Source: Flavicella sp965243265 (lineage in GTDB: Bacteria; Bacteroidota; Bacteroidia; Flavobacteriales; Flavobacteriaceae). Taken from it: a stretch of DNA of 64,000 nucleotides. Each line of letters begins with the position of its first letter. The stretch's first letter is position 1. Of the stretch, positions 26,550-35,542 are shown in pieces. Location of the stretch: contig CBDEUL010000009.1 in NCBI GenBank assembly GCA_965243265.1, forward strand, positions 1 through 64,000, written 5' to 3'. The notes under the pieces were generated by a model, which had not been told where the DNA came from, made no database searches, and saw nothing but the letters and a program-made list of their open reading frames with translations. Made by a program: the position numbers and the translations under genes.

Positions 26550-27523
26550 AAATTTGTATTCTTATTTCTTAAACAAATCTTTTTTAACTTATCTAAAACA
26601 AACTCCTCAGTTTTTTCTATAGATTCATAAGTATTCCCTGCAATATGAGGTGTTATGATAACATTTTCATGTTCTTTTGCAAAATATACTAACGGGTGTT
26701 CTTTTATGTCAGGCTCTCCGTACAAAACATCAGTAGCGTAACCTTTTATTTTTTTATCTTTTAACAATTGCAATAAATCCCCTTCATTAACAACCCCTCC
26801 TCGTGCTGTGTTGACCACAAAGGAATTGGAATGTAGAAATTTTAAAATGTTTTTATCAACTGTAAAATGAGTTTCTTCATTGTAAGGCAAATGAATAGAT
26901 AATATATCAACTTTTTCACATAACTCTTTAGGTGAGTCTACTTGAATATAACCAGGGTTTAAGTTCTTTTGTTCAACATTATCATAGTAAAAAATCTGCA
27001 TTCCCATTACATTATAATATTCGGCTACGATTTTTCCTAGCCTTCCCATTCCATAAATTCCTACTTTCTTTTTATACAATTCACTTCCTTGAAAAACATA
27101 GCGATTCCATCCTCCTGCCTCTACATGAGAAAATGCATTTTTTGTTCTTCTAATTAATGCTAATAACAATCCCAAAGTATGCTCTGCAGTTGCTCTAACT
27201 TCTTTTAAGAATTCTGATTCACCTTTTAAGCTTATAACCAAAATCCCCTCTTCTTTACAAGCATCAAGATCTATATGATCTAGCCCCGTAGCAGCACAAA
27301 GTATATATTTACATCTGGAATTTATGATATGTTCTTTTCTAATTTTATGATTTAAACGAAACCAAAACACATCACAATTTTCAAATGCTCTTTTTAATTC
27401 GTTATCATCATAAATTTTTTGATAATCTATAGTAGAAAATGAAGCTAATTTTTCTTCATTTTCTATAGATAATTTATCGATTCCCGAAATAATTGTATGC
27501 ACTAAAGTCTTCCTTTCTTCCAT
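26537..27523 (-). CDS. D-isomer-specific 2-hydroxyacid dehydrogenase
   Basis: A 328-residue protein. The Rossmann NAD-binding site is VGIYGMGRLGKIV, and the catalytic residues appear as NTARGGVVNE (Arg), the following Glu, and ITPHIAG (His). Family: 3-phosphoglycerate, lactate and glycerate dehydrogenases. Its gene overlaps neuA (22 bp) and the amidotransferase (13 bp), so it probably acts in making or modifying the nonulosonic acid or a hydroxy-acyl decoration, not in serine synthesis. Confidence 0.88.
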   Translation of the reverse strand: MEERKTLVHTIISGIDKLSIENEEKLASFSTIDYQKIYDDNELKRAFENCDVFWFRLNHKIRKEHIINSRCKYILCAATGLDHIDLDACKEEGILVISLKGESEFLKEVRATAEHTLGLLLALIRRTKNAFSHVEAGGWNRYVFQGSELYKKKVGIYGMGRLGKIVAEYYNVMGMQIFYYDNVEQKNLNPGYIQVDSPKELCEKVDILSIHLPYNEETHFTVDKNILKFLHSNSFVVNTARGGVVNEGDLLQLLKDKKIKGYATDVLYGEPDIKEHPLVYFAKEHENVIITPHIAGNTYESIEKTEEFVLDKLKKICLRNKNTNLCVE

Positions 27524-28194
27524 TCTTTTATTAGTAATTCAGTAATCAATAAATCTCGTTCTGTATCAACATTTGCCCACTTAGATTCTGGCATTACATA
27601 AGCTTTTTTAGGTTCATTTATCAATTTCCCTGTTTCCAAAAAAGTTTTAACCCTAGTAGCGTAAATAGCTCCATTCCTCAAGTAAACAGGTGTTAATTCT
27701 TGGCGTCTTTTTCTTTCATCAGTAGGGTTTAAAGGAATCATTTTATTATTACTCCCTAAATTGTACATCCTTGCAGGATGAGTATCTTCTAATTCTACAA
27801 CAGAAATTACCGTATGCAAACTAGAATCCTCCTCAAACATTTTAATGACTTTTTCTAAATCTTCTGTTTCTCGTATTGGAGATGTAGGCTGTAATAAAAT
27901 AAGTAAATCGTAATTTTCTTGTAATTTTTCCAGTGCTTCATTTATTACAGGTTCTACAGTCGATGCATCCTGAGCAAATTCTGAATTACGTCTAATTATA
28001 TCCGCACCGTAATTACGCGAAACCTCTATAATTTCATTACTATCAGTAGAAACGACAACTTTAGATATACAGTCTGATTTTTTTGCAACTTCTATAGAAT
28101 ATGCAATTAATGGTATTCCGTCAACATAACGAATATTCTTTTTATAGACTCCTTTAGACCCTCCTCTAGCAGGTATTAATCCCAATACTTTCAT
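27502..28194 (-). CDS. neuA: Acylneuraminate cytidylyltransferase (CMP-nonulosonate synthetase)
   Basis: A 230-residue protein. The NTP-binding motif IPARGGSKGVYKKNI is at residues 7-21, then VVSTDSNEI and LLQPTSPIRE. It activates a nonulosonic acid with CTP to the CMP-sugar used by transferases. The length fits NeuA/LegF/PseF without extra domains. It follows neuC by 1 bp and overlaps the dehydrogenase. Whether the sugar is Neu5Ac, legionaminic or pseudaminic acid cannot be fixed from this protein. Confidence 0.9.
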   Translation of the reverse strand: MKVLGLIPARGGSKGVYKKNIRYVDGIPLIAYSIEVAKKSDCISKVVVSTDSNEIIEVSRNYGADIIRRNSEFAQDASTVEPVINEALEKLQENYDLLILLQPTSPIRETEDLEKVIKMFEEDSSLHTVISVVELEDTHPARMYNLGSNNKMIPLNPTDERKRRQELTPVYLRNGAIYATRVKTFLETGKLINEPKKAYVMPESKWANVDTERDLLITELLIKEWKKGRL

Positions 28195-28195
28195 T

Positions 28196-29350
28196 TTAAT
28201 ACTCTATAGTTTTATGAAATGTCAATTTTGTATTTACTATAACATCAGCTATCCTTTTTCCTGAATAACCATCACCATATATATGTTCTTTTTTAATCGT
28301 ATCCGTATTTAGTCTATTTTTTACAGCATTAATTATTTCTTCTCTATTATAAGACACATCAATAACGTTAGAGCCTCTTTCCCTTTTATTTTGACGAGAG
28401 CCAATGTTTACAGTGGGAACTCCCATATAAGAACATTCCCTTACACCTACACTAGAGTTTCCTATCAAACATTTTGAATTTATTAATAACCTTAAAAAAT
28501 CTTGAGGTTCCATGTTTTTAAAGAAATGAATATTTTTTGGTTTTTTGACTTCTCTAAAGGATCTAATACCACTTGATGTACCATCGGAACCTGCATCTAC
28601 ATTAGGCCAAAACCAAAAAGTAGGAATATCTAACTCATAAACAGCATTTAATGTGGCTTCAACATCTTCCCTTGCCGAAGTATACTCTGTAGTAACAGGA
28701 TGTTGCATTACAACCAAATATCCAGATTTCCAATCTATATGTTCTCCAACCCCTCCATATTTTTCAAAAGGATCAAAGTCTAATTCTGGAGCTTGTAATA
28801 TTTCTTCTGCTAAATCCATAGATGGACAGCCTGTATTAAAAACCATCTCAGGATTTTCTCCCATTTTCAATACTCTTTTTTTAGCATCTTCAGAAGCTAC
28901 TAAGTGCAAATCGGCCAACTTTGTATTAGCATGTCTTACTTTCTCGTCAATGTTTCCTGTTACTTCTCCTCCTTGGATATGAATTAATGGAATATTTTGA
29001 TATGATGCAGCAATACTTGTCGCAATAGTTTCAAAACGATCTGCTATTGTTATTACAGCATCAGGTTGTAGTTTATAAAAGGAATTCGCTAATTCCATAA
29101 CACCTAATCCTGTAGTTTTTGCCATAGAAGTAGGATTCTCCCCTTCTAATACCATAAAAACTTTATCTGCAATATCAAACCCATCTTGTTCGATAAAATC
29201 CACTGCATTTCCATAACGCCCTAACAATGCGGACCCAGCAACAACTAATTGCAGTTCTAAACTTGGATGATCTTTAATAGCCTGTAAAGCTGTTTTAATT
29301 CTACTATAAGATGGTCTAGCTGTTACAACAGCGCATATTTTTTTAATCAT
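28196..29350 (-). CDS. neuC: UDP-N-acetylglucosamine 2-epimerase (hydrolysing), NeuC family
   Basis: A 384-residue GT-B-fold protein with VVTARPSYSRIKTAL at the N-terminus, IADRFETIATSIAA, HIQGGEVTGNIDEKVRHA and a C-terminal IGNSSVGVRECSYMGVPTVNIGSRQ. Family reaction: UDP-GlcNAc (or a bacillosamine derivative in legionaminate pathways) to the free ManNAc-type sugar plus UDP. It sits between neuB and neuA. No LegB/C/H-type genes lie beside it, which favours a ManNAc product. Confidence 0.9.
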   Translation of the reverse strand: MIKKICAVVTARPSYSRIKTALQAIKDHPSLELQLVVAGSALLGRYGNAVDFIEQDGFDIADKVFMVLEGENPTSMAKTTGLGVMELANSFYKLQPDAVITIADRFETIATSIAASYQNIPLIHIQGGEVTGNIDEKVRHANTKLADLHLVASEDAKKRVLKMGENPEMVFNTGCPSMDLAEEILQAPELDFDPFEKYGGVGEHIDWKSGYLVVMQHPVTTEYTSAREDVEATLNAVYELDIPTFWFWPNVDAGSDGTSSGIRSFREVKKPKNIHFFKNMEPQDFLRLLINSKCLIGNSSVGVRECSYMGVPTVNIGSRQNKRERGSNVIDVSYNREEIINAVKNRLNTDTIKKEHIYGDGYSGKRIADVIVNTKLTFHKTIEY

Positions 29351-29414
29351 ATAAAAAGGATTAACAACTTACTTAAAAAATGAAAAACTCATATAAATAT
29401 TTTATCAAAAAAAA

Positions 29415-30416
29415 TTAGCCTCTAATATCATCTTCATTTAAGAAACTCCATTGAGATAAAGATTTTACTAATTTTCTACCTATTACGGTTTCATACTGAT
29501 CAGCTAATATACCATAACCTTTAGGTTTTTTTGTTTCTAAATCAGAAAAAGTTAGCACATGCCCTTTAGGTAAATCTTTATTTATAGCTAAAGACTTTTC
29601 AAAAATTCCTTTTAACGTATTAAATTTAGAGTTATCATTTTTATCAATAGGATTGTTTAATGACTTTTCTATATTTCTTACTGAAGTAACCAACTCTTTT
29701 GTTTCTGTAAAGTTCAAAGAAGCTTTTGCATCGGGTCCAAACATTTCTTTATCAAAAACAACATGAAACTCTAAAATCTCAGCACCTAATGCTGTAGCTG
29801 CTATACAAGCTTCTAATCTAGACGAATGATCTGAAAAACCAACAGGAACATTGTATCTATTTTTTAATTCTTGAATTATATTTAAGCCATATTCCTCTGG
29901 TTTAGTGGGATATGCTGTTGTACATTGAAGAATAGAAAACGCTACATTACGTTCTTTTAAAAAGTTAGTTGTTGCATCTAATTCAGAAAAGGAACTCATT
30001 CCCGATGATATAATAACTGGTTTTTTTGTTTGTGCAATACGTTCTAGTAATACAAAATTATTTACCTCTCCAGAACCAACTTTATAACGTTTTACACCTA
30101 TCTCTTCTAATAAATCTATAGCTGCGTTACTAAAAGGAGAACTCATAAATTCAATCCCTAATTGATCGCAATGTTCTTTTATGCCAATCCACTGCTCTTT
30201 AGTAAATTCCATACGTCTCCAATAGTCCATACGAGTGTCATCCTGTTTAGAAAATTTTACTCTAAAAGGCTCATGTATACTACTTTCTGCATCTGCAATA
30301 TGAGTTTGAAATTTTATTGCATCACATCCTGTTTTAGCAACGGCATCAATATAGGCATGTACCATTCCTAAACTTCCATCATGTGCCTGTGCTATTTCTG
30401 CTATAATAAATGCCAT
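29415..30416 (-). CDS. neuB: N-acetylneuraminate/nonulosonate synthase (NeuB family, divergent subgroup)
   Basis: A 333-residue protein. A TIM barrel (about 1-255) is followed by a C-terminal SAF/antifreeze-like domain (about 275-333). It condenses an N-acetylhexosamine with phosphoenolpyruvate. The metal-ligand histidines are kept in SDHS (His197) and LEFH (His218). The usual N-terminal AEIGxNHxG is replaced by AEIAQAHDGS (6-15), marking a distinct subgroup whose exact product may not be Neu5Ac. A 64-bp gap separates it from neuC, and 2 bp separate it from the GT4 gene upstream. Confidence 0.88.
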   Translation of the reverse strand: MAFIIAEIAQAHDGSLGMVHAYIDAVAKTGCDAIKFQTHIADAESSIHEPFRVKFSKQDDTRMDYWRRMEFTKEQWIGIKEHCDQLGIEFMSSPFSNAAIDLLEEIGVKRYKVGSGEVNNFVLLERIAQTKKPVIISSGMSSFSELDATTNFLKERNVAFSILQCTTAYPTKPEEYGLNIIQELKNRYNVPVGFSDHSSRLEACIAATALGAEILEFHVVFDKEMFGPDAKASLNFTETKELVTSVRNIEKSLNNPIDKNDNSKFNTLKGIFEKSLAINKDLPKGHVLTFSDLETKKPKGYGILADQYETVIGRKLVKSLSQWSFLNEDDIRG

Positions 30417-30418
30417 CT

Positions 30419-31537
30419 TTAACTATTTTTTAAAATTTCTTTAGCGGTATCAATAATCAAATTCATTTTTCTACTCCATGAGTCTAAGGTGTATAAACTA
30501 TCATCAAACTCTACGTTTGGTATTGTATCTAGTTGAAGTAGTTTTTCTATCTCGTACTTCCATTCTTCAGAATAATTAGGGTTTTCAATTAAAACTCCAA
30601 ATTTTCCATTTTGAACTACCTCAGGAATCCCTCCATTATTTGCTACAACAGGATAACACCCACAATGCAATGCTTCTACAAGACTCAAACCAAATCCTTC
30701 ATGCCATAGGGAAGGAAAAAGGTAGACATCAGTCATTTGGTATACTTCAGGTAATAAATGATTTGGTATACGTCCTTTACAAACAATGTTTTCTCCTTTT
30801 ATCTCTCTATTGGTTCCCACAATCCATAATTCAGCATTGGCCAACAAATCTTTATCTATTGAGTTCCATATACCAACAATAAAGTCCAGTCCTTTTTTAG
30901 GCCTATCTTGAGATAGCCATAAAAATATTTTTTTATCAATAGAAACATTGTTTTTAGCTCTTAATGACTCTTTTTGATTTTGAGGTAAACTATAAAACTT
31001 TTCTATTGAAACTCCGTTATGCAATATTGAAAATTTACATGGTAAAACGGTATAGAACTTTTTATACTCTAAGTATGAAAGATGTGTTAATAGAATTACT
31101 TCATCTACTAAACTAAAAAACTTTCTACTTTGAAAATTACCTAAAATTGGGGCATAACCGTGATAAAAAAACTGGTAATAAAATGTATGCTTACCGAATC
31201 TAGCATTCAGTTTATCTGCAATAAAACTTAGAGTACCTATTTCATCTATAAATTGTAATACATATCTTGTATTAGGTTCAACTAGTTCGACTAGTTTATC
31301 TAAAAGAAACTTCTTATTATTTATTTTTAAAAACTTTTTTTTAACCTTTTGTATAAGTGATAAATCAGAATTAACATACTGAATATCGTCATAAGATTCA
31401 GTAGGCTTAGGGCAAATAATAATATCTACTTCATGATTAGATCTCAAATAATAATCATACATATTTGTCCAACTACCTATTTTAGAATATGGCAATGGCA
31501 AAGTAGAAACAAGAATTACTTTTACTTTATTCATCAA
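30419..31537 (-). CDS. Glycosyltransferase family 4
   Basis: A 372-residue GT-B protein. The C-terminal half has FLWLSQDRPKKGLD, a VGTNREIKGENI strand and VYLFPSLWHEGFGLSLVEAL, the classical GT4 donor site. Start at ATG 31537, or three bases in at ATG 31534. It directly precedes neuB. Confidence 0.9.
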   Translation of the reverse strand: MMNKVKVILVSTLPLPYSKIGSWTNMYDYYLRSNHEVDIIICPKPTESYDDIQYVNSDLSLIQKVKKKFLKINNKKFLLDKLVELVEPNTRYVLQFIDEIGTLSFIADKLNARFGKHTFYYQFFYHGYAPILGNFQSRKFFSLVDEVILLTHLSYLEYKKFYTVLPCKFSILHNGVSIEKFYSLPQNQKESLRAKNNVSIDKKIFLWLSQDRPKKGLDFIVGIWNSIDKDLLANAELWIVGTNREIKGENIVCKGRIPNHLLPEVYQMTDVYLFPSLWHEGFGLSLVEALHCGCYPVVANNGGIPEVVQNGKFGVLIENPNYSEEWKYEIEKLLQLDTIPNVEFDDSLYTLDSWSRKMNLIIDTAKEILKNS

Positions 31538-32593
31538 TTACAATTTAATTATTAACTCAAGAGATTTATCTAAAACTTTAAAGGTATACAACGTATTTCT
31601 ATAGTGAAGAATTAACTCTTCTAACAATTCATCATTCACACTTTTAAGAGATAATTTTTCAATATTCTTACCTTTTATATAATTTATAGCTAATTCTTTT
31701 AAACTTAATTTCTTTTGTTTAATATTTATTTTTAAAGTAGTGTCTTCTGAATGAATCAATATATCTTTAATATGAAATAAGTTTATTTTTGTACTATCAA
31801 ACTCATAAACTCTGTCTATAGATTTTAATTCATTATATAAGTCCTTAGTTATAATTTCGGCTTCGCTTTTTTTATACGACACTAAATTCTCTAAATTATA
31901 AGCAAGATGCATATGATTTTTTTTTGAAATGTATTTACACCTCAAAGACTTTGTTAATTCATTATCAGAATATGATCTATATATTGGGTGCCATTGATGT
32001 AATATGAAACGTTCTTTGTCATAAAAACTCACAGAATACCCTCTAGTTTTAACTCTATTATGAACTTCAGTATCTTCTGCTCCCCAAAAATGAAAATACT
32101 CATCAAATCCACCGATCTCCTTTAATATCTTTGTTGGAAATAATGTTAAACCTGTTGCTCCCGATGGGGTTTGAAATTTTATTTTATAATCCTCAAATTT
32201 TTTATCAGAACTTGATTCTTCTTTTGATAATAATCCTACTGTGAAATAATGTACTTCACCATCGAAAAACTTTTTCTCTAAAGTACTAACAAATGTCGGT
32301 TTATAAATAACATCAACATCTGAAATAAAAACATAGTCCGTTTTAATCCTATTTAAAGCAATATTAATCGCCTTGGATTTATTCCATGGTCTGTCAATCT
32401 CATATGTATACGCATAATCCACAAAGTCATATTCAAGTACTATCTTTTTGACTTCTTTAGAAAGGTTTAGTTCGGTTCCGAAATCAATAAAAACAACTTT
32501 AAAGTTTCGTGAATCCTGATTTTGAAGCGAATCTAAAGATCTCTTGATTCTCTTAGTGTCTCTGTCTCTATATGGATAAATAAAAGTTACCAT
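31538..32593 (-). CDS. Glycosyltransferase family 2 with galactosyltransferase-like C-terminal motif
   Basis: A 351-residue protein. The N-terminal GT-A has VTFIYPYRDRDTKRIKRSL, and ISDVDVIYKP as the DxD region. FHFWGAEDTEVHNRVKTRG is the motif shared with chondroitin-polymerase-like and GT27-type enzymes. It shares one base with the pyruvyl transferase stop (TAATG overlap). Confidence 0.88.
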   Translation of the reverse strand: MVTFIYPYRDRDTKRIKRSLDSLQNQDSRNFKVVFIDFGTELNLSKEVKKIVLEYDFVDYAYTYEIDRPWNKSKAINIALNRIKTDYVFISDVDVIYKPTFVSTLEKKFFDGEVHYFTVGLLSKEESSSDKKFEDYKIKFQTPSGATGLTLFPTKILKEIGGFDEYFHFWGAEDTEVHNRVKTRGYSVSFYDKERFILHQWHPIYRSYSDNELTKSLRCKYISKKNHMHLAYNLENLVSYKKSEAEIITKDLYNELKSIDRVYEFDSTKINLFHIKDILIHSEDTTLKINIKQKKLSLKELAINYIKGKNIEKLSLKSVNDELLEELILHYRNTLYTFKVLDKSLELIIKL

Positions 32594-33432
32594 TATATGC
32601 TAATTTTTATTTCGTCAAAAAAAGACTCTTGAAGATTTTTTTGATTGCGTTGTAAAAGCTTATTATTTGGTAAAGAGTTTAATTTATACTCTTTTGTAAT
32701 TTTTAATAACTCTTTAGATGATATATCTTCAGAAACTTCTATTACGGGTATATTATATAGCCCTACAGATTCAAAATAATCATGAAATTTCACATCATCT
32801 CCAAATAATTTATTAGAAAACTTTACCCAAATAGCCGGTATCCCGTATGCATGAGCAACAATAACACCGTGTAATGAACTTGAAATAATAGTATGACAAC
32901 TTAAAATTTGGTCTGTGGTTTTTTCAACATCATCTGTCAAAAGATTTATAACCTTTACTTCTTTCTCTTCTTGAATATTATTTAAAATATGTTCGTAATC
33001 CACATAATGTGGAATTATACCTAATTTAAATTGTTTAGTTACTTTAGGAATGTAAATTAAAGGTAGTAATAGTGCAGGGTCTCCGTATATTTCAGGTACA
33101 GAATAACCAAGTTGCATTAACCTATCACGAGTTTTCGGTCCTCTAACAGCTAATACCTTATTACACTTTACAACCTGATCTTTTAAAACAATTCCACTTC
33201 CCCAGATTATACTCATTTTATTGGCCTGTCCTAAAATACTTCCAATACAAAAAACATGTTTTCTTAAGTATTTGTACCTAAAAGATTTTGGATTGATCAC
33301 ATTTGTTTTCTTACCAGATAACCTTTCTATAATATAGGGAGAAAGTGCATCTCCATAATTTTGCAACCCTCCTTTATATTTCTCTACCCACCAAAAAAGC
33401 GGTATTTCTCTTTTGTTCTTAAATATTTTCAC
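32593..33432 (-). CDS. Polysaccharide pyruvyl transferase family protein
   Basis: A 279-residue protein. The family start appears as NYGDALSPYIIERLSG, followed by WGSGIVLKD, VRGPKTRDRL, a YGDPALLLPLI strand and SSLHGVIVAHAYGIP. Members transfer a ketal-linked pyruvate from phosphoenolpyruvate onto a sugar, adding a negative charge. It is translationally coupled to the Wzt-like gene, with a one-base overlap at each end. Confidence 0.9.
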   Translation of the reverse strand: MKIFKNKREIPLFWWVEKYKGGLQNYGDALSPYIIERLSGKKTNVINPKSFRYKYLRKHVFCIGSILGQANKMSIIWGSGIVLKDQVVKCNKVLAVRGPKTRDRLMQLGYSVPEIYGDPALLLPLIYIPKVTKQFKLGIIPHYVDYEHILNNIQEEKEVKVINLLTDDVEKTTDQILSCHTIISSSLHGVIVAHAYGIPAIWVKFSNKLFGDDVKFHDYFESVGLYNIPVIEVSEDISSKELLKITKEYKLNSLPNNKLLQRNQKNLQESFFDEIKISI

Positions 33433-34661
33433 TATTCCGATTGATTTAATTGGTAGTTGTATTTATAAAAAAAGTCGTTCCCTTTTTGATAGTATTGATT
33501 TATTTCATGATTCAGTTTAACACAATTAAACTCTGCAACACCATGGAATTCAATCCTAGATCCATAAAAATAAATTAAATCGATTGAATACGTCCCTATA
33601 TGGAGGTTTAAGCCCTCAACCGTTAATTTAATCTTACAATCATTTTCTATCTTTTCATTAAATGAAACCCCTTGCGAGTGAAATTCACAAAGTTTTTCTC
33701 CATGAACATTATTAATTTTGATTAAAAAAATTGGGTTCTCAATAGGAGAATTTATTTTTAAATCTAAAATAATATTTAAATCAGATTCAGAAACAAAAGA
33801 ATCATGATTTTCAACATTAATAGCTTTTATATAGTTTTCGTGAATTTTTAAATTCTTAGTGGTAATTCCCGAAGACAAATAATAGTTAATACCTTTAGCT
33901 GTATCACCGTCAAATCCTATTTCTCCTTTTTCTAAAACAATTAACCTTGAACATAGTGAGTTTATAGCTCCCATATCATGACTAACAAACAAAACAGTTC
34001 TACCTCCTTGTGAAGATATATCTTTCATTTTACCGATAGCCTTTTTCTGAAATTCAGCATCACCAACAGCTAATACTTCGTCTACAACTAATATATCTGG
34101 TTCTAAAAATGCAGCTACAGCAAATGCTAGCCTTACTTTCATTCCTGAAGAGTATCGTTTAACAGGTGTGTCAATGTATTGAGCACACCCAGAAAACTCT
34201 ACTATTTCCTCTAGCTTAGATGCTATTTCTTTTTTACTCATTCCCAAAATAGCACCGTTTAAGAATATATTTTCTTTTCCGGTCATTTCAGGATGAAACC
34301 CTGTTCCTACTTCTAATAAAGATGCTATTTTCCCTCTAGATTGAATTAAACCTTTTGTTGGAGTCGTTACTTTTGATAAAATTTTAAGAAGAGTTGACTT
34401 TCCTGCTCCATTTTTACCAATTATACCTACTACTTCTCCTGGTTTAACCTCAAAGTCTATGTTATTTAAAGCCCAAACGTATTTATCTTTTGTTTTTTTA
34501 CTTCTATCATTAACAGCTCCGACTTTCAAATAAGGATCGTCCTTCCCCATAATTTTGGCAAAGAACCTATTTAAATCATGACTAATTGTTCCGGTTCCCA
34601 AAACACCTAAACGGTATTGTTTAGCTACATTTGAGACTTTTAAGATTATATCTTTTGACAT
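33432..34661 (-). CDS. wzt: Polysaccharide ABC exporter ATP-binding protein (Wzt-like)
   Basis: A 409-residue protein. The ATPase domain (about 1-260) has GIIGKNGAGKSTLL, signature YSSGMKVRLAFA and Walker B ILVVDEVLAVGD, in the KpsT/Wzt/TagH class. The C-terminal extension (about 270-409) is beta-rich, like the Wzt carbohydrate-binding domain that recognises the terminal sugar or cap of the glycan. It lies 7 bp after the permease gene. Confidence 0.92.
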   Translation of the reverse strand: MSKDIILKVSNVAKQYRLGVLGTGTISHDLNRFFAKIMGKDDPYLKVGAVNDRSKKTKDKYVWALNNIDFEVKPGEVVGIIGKNGAGKSTLLKILSKVTTPTKGLIQSRGKIASLLEVGTGFHPEMTGKENIFLNGAILGMSKKEIASKLEEIVEFSGCAQYIDTPVKRYSSGMKVRLAFAVAAFLEPDILVVDEVLAVGDAEFQKKAIGKMKDISSQGGRTVLFVSHDMGAINSLCSRLIVLEKGEIGFDGDTAKGINYYLSSGITTKNLKIHENYIKAINVENHDSFVSESDLNIILDLKINSPIENPIFLIKINNVHGEKLCEFHSQGVSFNEKIENDCKIKLTVEGLNLHIGTYSIDLIYFYGSRIEFHGVAEFNCVKLNHEINQYYQKGNDFFYKYNYQLNQSE

Positions 34662-34668
34662 AGTTATA

Positions 34669-35529
34669 TTATATAGTATCGATGAAACTTTTTTCTGTCT
34701 TATTAAAGGCCAATAAACCTATAATAAAGATTATAAATGAGAAGATAATTAACTTTAATAGTTGTGATACATTTAACTCATAAACACCAAAACTAATATC
34801 TCTAAAAGTATTAATCACAACAGTTAAAGGATTATATTCAACTAACCAGGCTACAGAAGGTATTTTTTCTTTTACCACTTTAACAGGGTACATTACAGCT
34901 GAAATATAAGACAATAATTGAACTCCAAATGTTACTAAAAACGTTAAATCTCTATATTTTGTAACCATAGACGATATAATCATACCTAAACCTAGTCCTA
35001 TTATTCCCATTGAGATCACTATTATAGGTAATAATAAAATTGTATTATAATTAAGTGTAGCATCAAACCCTTTCACAACATAGTATATATAAAAAAATAC
35101 AAATATTGATAGTTGAATTGCAAATTTTAAAAGGTTTGAAATAACAACCGACATTGGCATTATTACTCTAGGAAAGTATACTTTTCCAAATATATTCTCA
35201 TTCTTTTTGAAAGTATCAGAAGTAGAAACAAAACACTCTTTAAAGTAATTCCATGCGGTTATACCCGCTAGATTAAATAAAAATGGTGGAATAGTTCCTG
35301 TTTCAATATTTCCAATTTTATTGAATACAAGTGTAAAAATTACAGAAGTCAATAGCGGTTGTATCAAATACCACAACGGACCAAGTATGGTTTGTTTATA
35401 AACAATAACAACATCTCTTTTTACAAATAAAAAAAGTAAATCGCTGTATCTTATAATTTCCTTTAAGTTTAAGTCAAATAAACTTGTTTTTGGTTTTATT
35501 TCAAATAACCAATCATCTGTTTTTTTCAA
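34669..35529 (-). CDS. wzm: Polysaccharide ABC exporter permease (Wzm-like, ABC-2 type)
   Basis: A 286-residue protein with about six transmembrane helices, the cytosolic N-terminal helix with YSDLLFLFVKRDV, and the characteristic YKQTILGPLWYLIQPL. It forms the channel that moves lipid-linked glycan across the inner membrane with the Wzt partner next door. Confidence 0.92.
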   Translation of the reverse strand: MKKTDDWLFEIKPKTSLFDLNLKEIIRYSDLLFLFVKRDVVIVYKQTILGPLWYLIQPLLTSVIFTLVFNKIGNIETGTIPPFLFNLAGITAWNYFKECFVSTSDTFKKNENIFGKVYFPRVIMPMSVVISNLLKFAIQLSIFVFFYIYYVVKGFDATLNYNTILLLPIIVISMGIIGLGLGMIISSMVTKYRDLTFLVTFGVQLLSYISAVMYPVKVVKEKIPSVAWLVEYNPLTVVINTFRDISFGVYELNVSQLLKLIIFSFIIFIIGLLAFNKTEKSFIDTI

Positions 35530-35542
35530 AATTTAATTTTAT

